DNA of 64,000 nucleotides from Egbenema bharatensis (GTDB lineage Bacteria > Cyanobacteriota > Cyanobacteriia > Elainellales > Elainellaceae). Positions 53,343-63,243 of this stretch are shown piece by piece (within the stretch, counting starts at the first letter, position 1; every line of letters begins with the position of its first letter). Position numbers and translations under genes: made by a program. Location of the stretch: NCBI RefSeq assembly GCF_048077055.1, contig NZ_CP182236.1:4464001-4528000 (forward strand), given 5' to 3'. The notes beneath the pieces were generated by a model. That model had not been told where the DNA came from. It saw nothing but the letters and a program-made list of their open reading frames with translations, and made no database searches.

Positions 53343-53525
53343 CGCAGGTTGCCATTCCGGCTCCGGTCATCACCAGAAAATCCCATGCTCCCGTTGCGTC
53401 ATCTGATGAGAGTTCCCTTCATATGTCAAATTAGTTTACTAATTGCCAGGGATGCTGAGGGTTCAATGCTAAGAGTTAAGAGATGAGATTTTAGCAATGC
53501 TCAGTTCGTAACGCGCAGTTGAGCC

Positions 53526-54170
53526 ATGACAGAACAATCCTGGCTGTCCCTAGTCCAATCCCAACGCACGATCGCAGTCATTCGTGCCCCTGAACTAACC
53601 CTGGGGGTTCAAATGGCCCAGGCGGTTGCGGCGGGCGGAATTCGGCTCATTGAAATTACCTGGAATAGCGATCAAGCGGCCAAGCTGGTGCATCAACTCC
53701 GAACTGAGCTACCCGACTGCATGATTGGAGCTGGAACGCTGACCAGTCCCGATCAGCTATGGGAAGCAGTGGCCGCCGGGGCCACTTTTCTTTTCATGCC
53801 CCACAGCAACCCAGAAATGATTCAAACCGCAGTCAGTCAGCAGGTTCCCGTGATTCCTGGAGCTTTGACACCCACAGAAGTTATCACTGCCTGGCAACTA
53901 GGAGCCACTGCCGTTAAGGTGTTTCCAGTTCAGTCGGTTGGTGGGGTCAGCTACATCCGCCACCTGCGAGGCCCGTTCAACCAGATTCCGCTGATTCCCA
54001 CTGGGGGCATCACCCTCGACAACGCCCGAGAGTTCATTGAGGCGGGAGCGATCGCCATCGGCATTTCAGGACAGCTCTTTCCCCCAGAAGCGATCGCCGC
54101 TGAGCGATGGATCGAGATTACTGAACGAGCAGAACGGTTATTAGAGGTGTTGGGAAGTGAGGCAGCTTGA
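53526..54170 (+). CDS. eda: KDPG/KHG aldolase (Eda)
   Basis: A 214-residue class I aldolase that splits 2-keto-3-deoxy-6-phosphogluconate to pyruvate and glyceraldehyde-3-phosphate (Entner-Doudoroff pathway). The catalytic glutamate E43 lies in GIRLIEITWN; the Schiff-base lysine K131 lies in ATAVKVFP. The phosphate-binding region is IPLIPTGGITLDNAREFIEAGA. Complete and normal length. Some cyanobacteria use this enzyme in the ED route next to glucose-6-phosphate dehydrogenase; no edd-like gene lies in the window. It is convergent with the RND permease, 17 bp away. Confidence 0.9.
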   Translation: MTEQSWLSLVQSQRTIAVIRAPELTLGVQMAQAVAAGGIRLIEITWNSDQAAKLVHQLRTELPDCMIGAGTLTSPDQLWEAVAAGATFLFMPHSNPEMIQTAVSQQVPVIPGALTPTEVITAWQLGATAVKVFPVQSVGGVSYIRHLRGPFNQIPLIPTGGITLDNAREFIEAGAIAIGISGQLFPPEAIAAERWIEITERAERLLEVLGSEAA

Positions 54171-54187
54171 CCGATGCAAGTCATTAC

Positions 54188-57100
54188 TCAAATCATCTCC
54201 TTCATCTGAGCCTGCCGATCCTTATTGACTGGAATAAACCGATCGCTGATTCCCTTGACAATAATGTAGAGAATCGGCACGACAAATAGACTGAGGAACG
54301 TCGCCACGAGATAGCCGCCAAACAGAGCCGTTCCCAGGGATTGACGGCTTTCTGCCCCTGCGCCAAAGGCAATCACCAGCGGGAAAAACCCAATCAAGCT
54401 GGAAATCCCCGTCATTAAAATCGGGCGCAGTCGTTCCTGGGAGGCTTCCACGGCCGCCTGTACCGTGGATAATCCTTTCTCCCGCAGTTGGTTGGCGTAC
54501 TCCACAATCAGGATCGCGTTCTTGCTGGCCAGACCAATCAGCATTACCAAACCGATTTGCCCATAGACATCATTGGGAATGCCTCGCAGGAATTGAGCCA
54601 GGATCGCCCCTAACACGGCCAGGGGAACCGAGAGCAGAATGATCACCGGATCAACAAAGCTTTCGTACTGCGCCGCCAGCACCAGGAAGACAAAAACCAA
54701 ACCCAGCCCAAAGATAATCGGAGCCTGACCACCGGATTCAATTTCCTCCAGGGCCGTTCCTGTCCACTCATAGCCAATACCCGGCGGGAACACCTGCGCC
54801 GCAGTTTCTTCCATCGCCTGAATTGCCTGGCCCGAACTCCGCCCTGGTGCGGCATTCCCCTGAATCGAAATCGATCGAAATAGATTGTAGTGGGTAATAT
54901 TTTGGGCACTGGTGGTTGACTCTACAGATACCAAATTGCTCAATGGAATCATCTGGTCATCCACCGATCGCACGTAGAACTGCCCAATGTTTTCTGGGTT
55001 ATTGCGGAACTGCTGATCAGCCTGGAGGTAAACGCGATAGTTGCGCTGATCCAGGGTAAAGTCGTTGACGTACTGAGAACCCAGGAAGCTTTGCAGCGTA
55101 CCAAACACATCGTCAATGTTGACGTTGAGAGCCTTAGCTCGATCGCGGTTCACCTCCACCAGCAGTTGCGGTGCATTGGCTGCATAGGTGGAAAATACTC
55201 CCATCAGATTCTCATTCTGGTTCGCCGCTCCCAAAAATCCATAGAGATTCTGGACAAAGTTATCCAGGGGAAGATTGCCGCGCCGATCCTGCATTTCCAT
55301 CTGGAAGCCCCCAAAAGCCCCCAGACCTTGAATCGAAGGGGGCACCACCGCAAAAATTTGGGCCTGGGGAATGCCGAAAAACTGCATTTGCACCTGCTGA
55401 ATGATACTCTGTATGCGGCTCTCCGCGCCTCGTCGATCTTCCCAGGGCGCGAGTTGCGTGAACATAATGCCCTGATTCGGAGAAACCCCCGCAAAACTGA
55501 AGCCCGTCACGGCAAAATTAGACTGCACCCCAGGAGTCTGTCGGACAATTTCGTCGGTCTGATCTAATACACGCTTGGTATAGTTCAGCGAAGTGCCTTC
55601 CGGAGCCTGGACAATCGTAATAAAGTAACCCTGGTCTTCTTCCGGCAGGAAAGCCGAGGGAACCACCTGATACATCCAGGCAGTAAAGGCCAAGGCTGCC
55701 ACAAACACGGCCAGCACGATGTACTTAAACCGGGTGAGGAAATGCAGCGATCGCCGATACCGCTGGCGCATATGATCGAGAAAGCGATTGAACCGCTCAA
55801 AGGCTCGACCGATCACGCCTCGACTTTCAGGGCGAGACCGTAACAGCAACCCTGAGAGCATCGGGGATAGGGTGAGGGCATTAAAGGTTGATACGGCCAC
55901 TGCAAAGGCGATCGTCAGAGCAAACTGCTGATAGATCGCGCCCGTTGTTCCAGGAAAGAAAGCAACGGGGATAAAAACCGCCATCAGCACCAGAGAAGTG
56001 GCAACGATCGCCCCAGACAGTTCTTGCATGGCCTCGCTAGCGGCGCGGATGGGATGCATTCCCCGATCCTGTACCTTGGCAGCAACTGACTCGACGACGA
56101 CGATCGCATCATCCACCACCAGCCCCGTTGCCAGGGTCAAACCGAACAACGTCAATGTATTCAGCGAAAACCCGAAGAGGCGCGTGAAGATAAAAGTACC
56201 GACCAGCGAAATCGGAATCGCCAACGCGGGAATGATGGTGGTGCGCCAGTCCTGCAAGAAGATAAACAGGACGATGATCACCAGACTCACAGCCGTCAGC
56301 AGGGTAAATATCACATCTCGCATGGAGGCTGAAACAAAAGTAGTGGTGTCGAAGGCAATGGCATAGTCCAAGCCAGGGGGAAATTCCCGCTTCAGATTTT
56401 CCAACTCGGCCCGAATCGCCTGGGTCGCCTGGAGAGCATTGGTTCCAGGACGCTGAGTTACCCCCATCCCAACGGCCTCTACTCCGTCGTAGGTCAGGAA
56501 GGTCGCGTAGTTTTCCGCCCCTAACTCGACGCGCCCCACATCCCGAAGCCGCACCAGGCTCCCGTCGGTTCCCGTACTCAAAACAATGTTTTCAAACTCT
56601 GGAACGCTGGATAGTCGGCTCACTGCCCGCAGGTTAATCTGATAGTCCTGATCCTCTGGGGCTGGCTGTTGCCCAATCTGCCCTGCCCCCACCTGAATAT
56701 TCTGTTCCTGAATGGCTGTTGCTACATCCTGCACGGTCAAGCCCCGACTGGCCAGACGATTGGGATCGAGCCACAGGCGCATGGCATACTTCCGTTCCCC
56801 AAAAATTTGGATATCGCCAACCCCCCGAATCCGCCGCAGTGCCTCCACCATGTAGATATCGGCGTAGTTACTCATAAAGGTGGCATCGTACTCACCGTTC
56901 TCCGGGAAGAGGGCGATCGCCATCAAAAAGTTGGTGTTCTGCTGATTGACCGATACCCCGGTTTGCGTCACCTGACTGGGCAAAAGGGATTCCACCCGCG
57001 CCACACGGTTCTGGACATTGACCGTTGCGATATCTGGATCTTCCGAGGCTTCAAACGTGACGGTAATCTGGCTTGTGCCATCACTGCCGCTGGTGGAGCT

Positions 57101-57337
57101 GATGTAGCGCATGCCCTGCACCCCGTTGATTTCCTGCTCCAGGGGATTGGTGACTGCGGTTTCAACGGTTTCTGCATCGGCTCCGGTGTAGTTAGCCGTG
57201 ACCACCACCTGGACTGGGCTGATATCAGGAAACTGGGCAACCGGGAGAGTAGGTAGGACGATCGCCCCCAGAAACACAATGATGATGGAACAAACGGCGG
57301 TGAAAATCGGTCGTTTGATGAAGAAATTGGCGAACAT
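54188..57337 (-). CDS. RND efflux transporter permease (HAE1/AcrB family)
   Basis: A 1049-residue proton-driven efflux pump of the inner membrane. N-terminus FIKRPIFTAVCSIIIVFLGA, porter-domain sequence IRGVGDIQIFGERKYAMRLW, TM4 proton-relay aspartates in GLVVDDAIVVVE, and C-terminal TM cluster (LGLVFVFLVLAAQYESFVDP, IGLASKNAILIVEYAN). Length and topology are those of AcrB/MexB. The membrane-fusion partner lies upstream (57557-58828) with a 219-bp gap on the same strand. An outer-membrane channel is not in the window. Substrates are probably hydrophobic compounds or drugs. Confidence 0.95.
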   Translation of the reverse strand: MFANFFIKRPIFTAVCSIIIVFLGAIVLPTLPVAQFPDISPVQVVVTANYTGADAETVETAVTNPLEQEINGVQGMRYISSTSGSDGTSQITVTFEASEDPDIATVNVQNRVARVESLLPSQVTQTGVSVNQQNTNFLMAIALFPENGEYDATFMSNYADIYMVEALRRIRGVGDIQIFGERKYAMRLWLDPNRLASRGLTVQDVATAIQEQNIQVGAGQIGQQPAPEDQDYQINLRAVSRLSSVPEFENIVLSTGTDGSLVRLRDVGRVELGAENYATFLTYDGVEAVGMGVTQRPGTNALQATQAIRAELENLKREFPPGLDYAIAFDTTTFVSASMRDVIFTLLTAVSLVIIVLFIFLQDWRTTIIPALAIPISLVGTFIFTRLFGFSLNTLTLFGLTLATGLVVDDAIVVVESVAAKVQDRGMHPIRAASEAMQELSGAIVATSLVLMAVFIPVAFFPGTTGAIYQQFALTIAFAVAVSTFNALTLSPMLSGLLLRSRPESRGVIGRAFERFNRFLDHMRQRYRRSLHFLTRFKYIVLAVFVAALAFTAWMYQVVPSAFLPEEDQGYFITIVQAPEGTSLNYTKRVLDQTDEIVRQTPGVQSNFAVTGFSFAGVSPNQGIMFTQLAPWEDRRGAESRIQSIIQQVQMQFFGIPQAQIFAVVPPSIQGLGAFGGFQMEMQDRRGNLPLDNFVQNLYGFLGAANQNENLMGVFSTYAANAPQLLVEVNRDRAKALNVNIDDVFGTLQSFLGSQYVNDFTLDQRNYRVYLQADQQFRNNPENIGQFYVRSVDDQMIPLSNLVSVESTTSAQNITHYNLFRSISIQGNAAPGRSSGQAIQAMEETAAQVFPPGIGYEWTGTALEEIESGGQAPIIFGLGLVFVFLVLAAQYESFVDPVIILLSVPLAVLGAILAQFLRGIPNDVYGQIGLVMLIGLASKNAILIVEYANQLREKGLSTVQAAVEASQERLRPILMTGISSLIGFFPLVIAFGAGAESRQSLGTALFGGYLVATFLSLFVVPILYIIVKGISDRFIPVNKDRQAQMKEMI

Positions 57338-57556
57338 AGGAAATTGGTGTCAGGGGACAGAGGGGAAGCAGGGACAGGCAAATCGGCAAGCTGATTGCCT
57401 TAAACCGTAAGCGAATCCATTACAAAGAACATCACCCAACTGGTTATTCATGCACTGATGGTTAGTACACTAACCTTTAACAAAGAATAAAGATGACCGC
57501 CCTGAAAATCTGTGGGGGTAGGTACTCAGATTGACGGGTTACTCAGGTTTTCAGGT

Positions 57557-58828
57557 TTACTGAGCACTCATGGGTTGTTCTGGCTGTCCGGGAGGTGGCC
57601 CATCCATAATTGGCGCGCCGTCCGACAAGTTCAGAATGCCAGCCGTAACGACCTGTTCGCCAGGTTCCAGTCCAGACAGGATTTGATAGCGATTGCCTTC
57701 GATCGCCCCCACCTGTACGGGTCGCTGGCGAGCAATCTGTTGCGGTTGATCCGGGGGAGCCTCCTCATTGGGTTGAGCGACGTAGACAAAGGTTTGTCCG
57801 GCAATGCGCGTCACGGCTGCCACAGGAACCAGAATCCCTGGCCCCGTTTCCCAAATGACCCGCGCCCGAACAAACTGCCCATCTCGAAGTTGACCCTGAT
57901 TGGGAAAGCTGGCCTTAGCCAGAACCGCCTGCTCCACGGTGTTCACCTCAGGAGAGACAAAGCTGATCTGCCCTTGTAACAGGGGACTTCCTTCTGAATC
58001 CAGCAGCTCTACAGGTAAACCGACTCGAAGCTGCGGAGAACGCTCGATCGGCACAGAGATGTTTAAATCCAGGGTGTCATTCTGAACAATGCTGGTCAGG
58101 GCGCGATCGGGGGTGACAAAATCCCCAACTCGCACGGGCACATTCCCCACCACACCAGCGATCGGAGCTCGAACCAGACTGTCATCTAAATCAGTGGCAG
58201 CCGCCTGTTGATCCGCCTGGGCCCGACTCAGTTGCGCTCTGGCCTGATTCACACGATCGTTAGCAGCCTCTACTCGCCGTTCGGCAGCATTGCGGTTGGC
58301 GGTGGCAGCACTCAAGGCCCGGTTTAAGGCATCCAGGTCTTGCTCCGGCAATGCCCCCTCTTCAATCAACTCTCGTCGCCGCTCAAAGTCGGACTGGGCA
58401 AACTCTTCATCGGCGATCGCACTTTGGAGTTCCGCTCGGGCCGTTTCCAGTTCTGCTTCTACCGTACTGATGGTCGCCTGGGCCGCTTCCACATCCGCGA
58501 CAGCTCCACTCACCTGAGCCTGACTGCGTTCAGCCCGTAGTTCAATCAGCGGTTCACCGGATGCAACTGACTGTCCGGGACTGACTCGAATTGCCACAAT
58601 CCGCCCCTGAATTTCGGGCCGCAACTCCACCCGATCCTGCGCCTCCAAAGCGCCAACAAATTCAGATGATTCGCGCACATTGGTCGATTCCACCTGCTCT
58701 AATTCAACCATCGCAGGCGGTGGGCCTTGCCCTTGGGCGGGAGGGTTACTGCATGCACTGGTCAGAACAGAGGCGAGGAAGGCTACGCCAATGACTCGAT
58801 GAGTAAGGGAAGGGGAACGATTTGCCAT
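57557..58828 (-). CDS. RND efflux periplasmic adaptor (membrane fusion protein)
   Basis: A 423-residue adaptor that links the RND permease to an outer-membrane channel. The N-terminal signal ends in a lipobox (ASVLTSACSNPP, Cys near residue 26), so it is lipid-anchored. A barrel-sandwich half (IQGRIVAIRVSPGQSVASGE), a long alanine/glutamine coiled coil (AQISTVEAELETARAELQSA-type heptads), and the return half (APIAGVVGNVPVRVGDFVT) follow. The C-terminal PPPGQPEQPMSAQ tail is extra. It is the first gene of the pair; the transcript would then read into the permease. Confidence 0.93.
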   Translation of the reverse strand: MANRSPSLTHRVIGVAFLASVLTSACSNPPAQGQGPPPAMVELEQVESTNVRESSEFVGALEAQDRVELRPEIQGRIVAIRVSPGQSVASGEPLIELRAERSQAQVSGAVADVEAAQATISTVEAELETARAELQSAIADEEFAQSDFERRRELIEEGALPEQDLDALNRALSAATANRNAAERRVEAANDRVNQARAQLSRAQADQQAAATDLDDSLVRAPIAGVVGNVPVRVGDFVTPDRALTSIVQNDTLDLNISVPIERSPQLRVGLPVELLDSEGSPLLQGQISFVSPEVNTVEQAVLAKASFPNQGQLRDGQFVRARVIWETGPGILVPVAAVTRIAGQTFVYVAQPNEEAPPDQPQQIARQRPVQVGAIEGNRYQILSGLEPGEQVVTAGILNLSDGAPIMDGPPPGQPEQPMSAQ

Positions 58829-59375
58829 GAGTCAAGATCAAGAATTTAAGTAATGAACACGGGGGTGTGCTGAATAGAGCGCACGAGGTTTGCGGAGATT
58901 TACTGCAAATGGCAGAAAAATGTCGGTCGGAATGAGCCGGAAATAATAACGCTATCAAGAACGCTATCAATGGGGATGAGTGACGATCGTTCCAGTCAAA
59001 GCACTATCTTTCAAACGATCGATTAAACGGGGAAGCTTAAATAATCTTAAAGATAGTTTTACACAGAATGCCATAAGAGGGGCTGATGAAAAATCGTCCA
59101 TGTGGGTGAAAAGCAAAGATGAAAACTCGGAAAGTATTTTGCATCTTGCCAGAGTAGAGTATTATCTTGCTTTGAAGTGGTCGTAACGACGGATAGCAGA
59201 GTTAGAAAAGTTACAATTGACCTGGCTTCATAACGGTTGCACCGTAAATTGGGTAAAACCGAATCCAGAAAAATGGCTGGATGAATGGCTGAATAAATGG
59301 ATTGATCAACCGATTAATCCGCCAAACAGTAAGGGCCAGTCGAGGTCGTAGTGGTCAAAGGGGGGAGGTTGAAGC
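58829..59375. other. intergenic region between divergent RND and export genes
   Basis: Contains the leaders of the divergent adaptor gene and Wzm-like gene. The latter has GGGGGAGG at 59361-59368 before the GTG start at 59376. No regulator gene is present. A 68-codon plus-strand frame (58980-59186) is basic and of low quality, so I do not call it. Confidence 0.5.
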
Positions 59376-60194
59376 GTGACGGGTAAGGCAATCTTTGAAG
59401 AAGGAAAAGTCCGGCACTTTGGAACGCACCGGAACCTGGAAAACTATCGAGATCTGGTGTTTGTCTTACTTCAGCGAGAGTTAAAAGTTCGTTATAAGAA
59501 CAAGATCTTGGGCTATGTGTGGTCGATCGCCAATCCGATGGCAACCGCTTTGGTTTATTTTGTCGCCTTTGGACTGATTTTGCGGGTGCAGGAAGCTAAT
59601 TATCCTCTGTTTTTGGTGGCGGGACTATTTCCCTGGCAGTGGTTGGCTAATTCGATCAACTCTTCGCCCAACCTGTTTGTGGGTAGCGGTTCAGTGATTA
59701 AGAAAGTGAACTTTCCCCGCAACATTGTGCCCCTGTGCGCCATCTTGAATCACATGATTCACTTTTTGGTGTCTATTCCGATCATCGTGCTGCTGCTGCT
59801 GATTTTTGGCGAAAGTCCAAGCTGGTCCTGGTTCTATGGCTTCCCAATTTTGTTGATCATTCAGTTCACCATGGCCTACGGTGTGGCCTTGGGACTATCT
59901 GCCATTAATCTGTTCTTCCGGGATTTGGAGCGGTTGGTCAGCATTATCATGAACTTCCTCTTCTTCCTGACTCCCGTGCTCTATACGATCGAGCGTTATC
60001 CCGTTCAGTATCGATCGCTGGCCGTGGCCGTGAATCCCGCCGCTGGTTTGATGGTGAACTGGCGACAACTGATCCTGCAGGGAACCCTGACCCCCTCCTA
60101 TTTGCTGGTGAGTGCCCTCTACGCAGTTCTCTTCTTCCTGATTGGGTACACCATCTATCGGAAACTGTCCTGGAAATTTGCCGAATTGATATGA
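59376..60194 (+). CDS. ABC-2 type polysaccharide export permease (Wzm/TagG-like)
   Basis: A 272-residue inner-membrane permease. Six hydrophobic helices. Family signatures: YRDLVFVLLQRELKVRYKNK and KILGYVWSIANPMATALVYF near the N-terminus; NLFFRDLERLVSIIMNFLFF and LTPVLYTIERYP at the end of the TM core. It exports a lipid-linked O-antigen-like or capsular polysaccharide with the overlapping ATPase gene. The GTG start at 59376 follows GGGAGG. The stop overlaps the next start by 4 bp (ATGA). Confidence 0.93.
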   Translation: MTGKAIFEEGKVRHFGTHRNLENYRDLVFVLLQRELKVRYKNKILGYVWSIANPMATALVYFVAFGLILRVQEANYPLFLVAGLFPWQWLANSINSSPNLFVGSGSVIKKVNFPRNIVPLCAILNHMIHFLVSIPIIVLLLLIFGESPSWSWFYGFPILLIIQFTMAYGVALGLSAINLFFRDLERLVSIIMNFLFFLTPVLYTIERYPVQYRSLAVAVNPAAGLMVNWRQLILQGTLTPSYLLVSALYAVLFFLIGYTIYRKLSWKFAELI

Positions 60195-60970
60195 GAGAGC
60201 CAGTTATTAGTTTTCAGAATGTCAGTAAGTCCTATCCCCTCTACCGAGACATTCGCGGAATTAAGAACTTTCTGTTTAACTTTCCCCGAAACGTTAAGGC
60301 GATTAAAAACGATCGCTTTGAGGCCCTGCGGGATATTAATTTTGAGGTTTATCGGGGGGAAAAGTTTGGCATCATTGGGCGCAATGGAGCCGGGAAGAGT
60401 ACCACGCTGGGCATGATGGCGGGGGTATTGAAGCCCGATCGCGGCATTGTGACGATTCGTGGCCGGATTTCGCCCCTGCTGGCTCTGGGGGCTGGGTTTC
60501 ATCCGGAATTGTCTGGACGAGAAAATATTGTCCTCAACGGCGTTTTGATGGGGCTGACCCGGCGGCAAGTGTTAGCCAAAATGGACGAGATTATTGAATT
60601 CTCGGAGTTGGGGGAGTTTATTGAACGGCCGATCCGAGTGTACTCCAGCGGCATGACGGCCCGATTGGGCTTCTCCGTGGTGGCCCATCTCGATCCAGAA
60701 ATTTTGCTGATTGATGAAGTGCTGGGGGTGGGCGATATCCGCTTCCAGCAAAAGTGCGTGGCTAAGATGACCAGCTTCCAGGAAAGTGACATCACGATGG
60801 TGTTAGTCACCCATTCTGTGGCCAGTGTGGCGAACCTTTGCGATCGGGCCATGTGGATTGAAGATCATGTGGTGCGGATGATCGGGGAGCCAGCCGCAGT
60901 GGTGGAAGCCTATTGTGAGTCGGCGGGGGTACCCATTGATCTGAGCGCGGTTAACAAAGCGGCACTTTAA
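60191..60970 (+). CDS. ABC-2 polysaccharide export ATPase (Wzt-like)
   Basis: A 259-residue ATPase partner of the permease. Walker A GRNGAGKSTTLG, signature IRVYSSGMTARLGFSV, Walker B EILLIDEVLGVGD, H loop MVLVTHSVASV. The N-terminal extension VISFQNVSKSYPLYRDIR is typical of Wzt-like ABC proteins. It lacks the long C-terminal carbohydrate-binding domain of O9a Wzt, so chain length is probably controlled elsewhere. Coupled to wzm by ATGA; the sulfotransferase follows after 72 bp. Confidence 0.93.
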   Translation: MREPVISFQNVSKSYPLYRDIRGIKNFLFNFPRNVKAIKNDRFEALRDINFEVYRGEKFGIIGRNGAGKSTTLGMMAGVLKPDRGIVTIRGRISPLLALGAGFHPELSGRENIVLNGVLMGLTRRQVLAKMDEIIEFSELGEFIERPIRVYSSGMTARLGFSVVAHLDPEILLIDEVLGVGDIRFQQKCVAKMTSFQESDITMVLVTHSVASVANLCDRAMWIEDHVVRMIGEPAAVVEAYCESAGVPIDLSAVNKAAL

Positions 60971-61042
60971 CCGTAACAATAGGTAAAGATTTTCCTGTAA
61001 AATTGCTGACTTAATTAACCTTGACAAGGCAGCTCTGGACGA

Positions 61043-62808
61043 ATGAGAAAGTTTCCGGCTCAGTACAACCTGCAAGAGAACGACGTTCTGTACTTCACCC
61101 ACATTCCCAAAACCGCAGGGATGACCTTCAGGACGATTGTTGAGGATCACTTCCATGCTGAGGAGATTTGCCCCGCCACGCTGAATGCTCAACTGGCAAA
61201 AATCCCTAAGGATGAGGTGATTCACTACCGCCTGTTTCGAGGCCACCTGGGGTTTATCAACCTGCCGGAGTTGATTCCTGGGAAAAATCTGGTCAACGTG
61301 ACGGTACTGCGGGAACCCGTCGCCAGGGTGATTTCTCACTACGAGTACATTCGGCGGATGCCGGGTGACCCCCACTACGAGGCGGTTAAAGACATGACCC
61401 TGGAGGAGTTCGCCCAGAAGTTGACGGCTGGCAAGGTGGGGAAAAGCATTCAAACCTACCACATGGCCAAAACCCTGCGGTTTGATCTGGAGGGGTTGAC
61501 TCCCGCTGAAATTTTAGAAGTGGCCAAGGAAAGCCTCGATCGCTTTGCCTTTGTCGGATTGGTAGAACGGTTCCAGGATTCGCTGTTTCTCCTGTCCTAT
61601 ATTTTTGGCTGGAAGCCGATTCTCAACAGCCGCAAGGAAAACGCTGCGAAAAAGAAGCAGCCGATCGATGAACTCCCGTCCAGTACGCTAGAAATTATCC
61701 AGGAAAGTACCCAGTGGGATGCGGAACTGTACCGCTATGCCCGCGAAATCTTTGAATCCCGCTACGATGAGATGATTCAGGATTTGCAGCAAGCCTATGG
61801 ACACTTGAAATCTCCCCCTCAGGATCAAGACTCCGACGATCGCCTCCTGTGGCTGGAGCAGCATTATCAGCAACGCTACGCTGACTTGCACCGTCCGGCT
61901 CCCAAGTCTTTGCTGTACGATTTTCGGGAACCTTTGCGGGGTTCGGGTTGGCAACGTCGAGAATGTCCCACGGATCATCCGGCCTATCGCTGGATTGGGC
62001 CTGCCCGGTTTCCACCCTGGATTTGCCGATCGCCACGGATCCCCCTGTAGATTTGATGGTGGAATTTCGGATTATCTGTACCGAGCGAATTCCGGCGGAT
62101 GTTTTGGATAGCCTGACGATGAAGGTCAACGGCCATCCCATTCCGCTGAATATCCTGTTGAGCGATCAGGGAACCCGATTCCTCCAGGGCTTGATTCCCC
62201 CATCGATTCTAAAAAACACCCCCTTCACTGAGTTTTCCTTCCAGGTCGATCGCGTCACTTCTCTGAAGGAAATTAATCCCGCCGATCCAGACACCCGGCA
62301 GGTCGGACTGGCCTTCAACTACGTCCAGGTGTTCCCCGTGCAGTCCCGACAACAGCACAGTGCCCTGTCCCACTTCCTGGATTGCGAAACCTGGCAGAAT
62401 GCGATCGCGTTTTTGAACGCTCACGTTTCCTCGTCGGAATCGATCGTTGCCCCCCTGATTCTCAACATTCAGCTAGACCATGAACTACACGATCACTCTA
62501 CGTTTCTGGCAGGCGATCCAACCAGTCAGTGGGTGGTGATTCACAAGGGCAGAACCGATCGGGTGGGAGCTATTCTATTTAAGCTGATGAGTCAGGGTTT
62601 CTCGCCCGTATTTGCCAATGAGGTGTTTGTGGTCTATTCCCGGCGATCGGATTTACCCACCGTCAGCTATACGTCACCCCACGTCAAACCGCTCTATGTG
62701 GATTACTTGAAGCGCAACGTCTTTGGTGCAGCCCTATCGTTTTATCGGAAGCACATTAGCCAAAGGCCGCAGGTGTCGAAGGTGGTAAAGCCGTTGATTA
62801 AGAAGTGA
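61043..62808 (+). CDS. sulfotransferase-family protein with C-terminal domain, one frameshift
   Basis: An N-terminal PAPS-dependent sulfotransferase domain: FTHIPKTAGMTFRTIVEDHF (5'-PSB loop), and VTVLREPVARVISHYEYIRR (3'-PB loop), with EEFAQKLTAGKVGKSIQTYH later. After about residue 320 the frame would end in RWIGPARFPPWICRSPRIPL. The other frame continues STLDLPIATDPPVDLMVEFR, with a second part probably of a glycan-binding or methyltransferase-like kind that I cannot name. Joining them needs one base at 62003-62006 (GCCC to GGCCC), giving RWIGPGPVSTLDLP. Likely role: sulfation or modification of the exported polysaccharide. About 588 residues when joined. Confidence 0.8.
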
Positions 62809-62893
62809 GGAGAGAGGAGGGAGGAGTCAGGAGAGAGGAGAGAGGAGGGAGGAGAGAGGAGGGAGGAGTCAGGAGTCAGGAGTCAGGAGTCAG
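62809..62893. repeat. heptameric STRR tract
   Basis: GAGGAGAGAGGAGGGAGGAG-type units followed by several copies of GAGTCAGGA or AGTCAGG. It lies directly behind the sulfotransferase stop. Belongs to the same short tandem repeat class as 39718-39888. Confidence 0.85.
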
Positions 62894-63243
62894 ATGGAAC
62901 TTCAGAATTTTTGGGTAATCTACAGCGCAGGCATCTTGTTGGGCAGCAGTCCGATCGCCTTTGATCAGCCCTTAGAACGTCCTGATCGGAACTGTAAACT
63001 TTACTGGGCTGACTTATCCGCTAAACTACTTGCAAATGAATGGCGAGCGATGACCAGTCCACTCAAATGGACTCAATCTGTCTTCCAGTCGGATTGATCA
63101 GACTTTTATCAGGTAGCCCGCGATTGATCTGCGGGTGATTGGGAAACCATAGCCGACATTGGAGCGACACAAAACAATTGACTGATCCCAGGCTCCTTCA
63201 TTCAAATGTCTTCCGTCCTCCGTCCGCCTTTTGCGATAAACCC
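62894..63243. other. gap between sulfotransferase and glycosyltransferase
   Basis: Contains the dispersed repeat ACAGCGCAGGCATCTTG near 62922-62938. A 67-codon frame (62894-63097) starts within STRR sequence and is unlikely to be a gene. The region just before 63244 (GTCTTCCGTCCTCCGTCCGC) is again heptad-like. Confidence 0.5.

Noticed and set aside
58980..59186. 68-codon frame upstream of the Wzm-like gene
   Set aside because: No recognised family, no Shine-Dalgarno, and it ends at a random position in the leader.
28205..62006. Programmed ribosomal frameshifting as a cause of the GGGCC breaks
   Set aside because: No slippery heptamer or downstream stem is shared, and the same one-base repair at one motif in unrelated genes fits a sequencing artefact better.
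62894..63097. 67-codon frame after the STRR tract
   Set aside because: Starts in low-complexity repeat and contains the dispersed repeat ACAGCGCAGGCATCTTG; unlikely to be coding.
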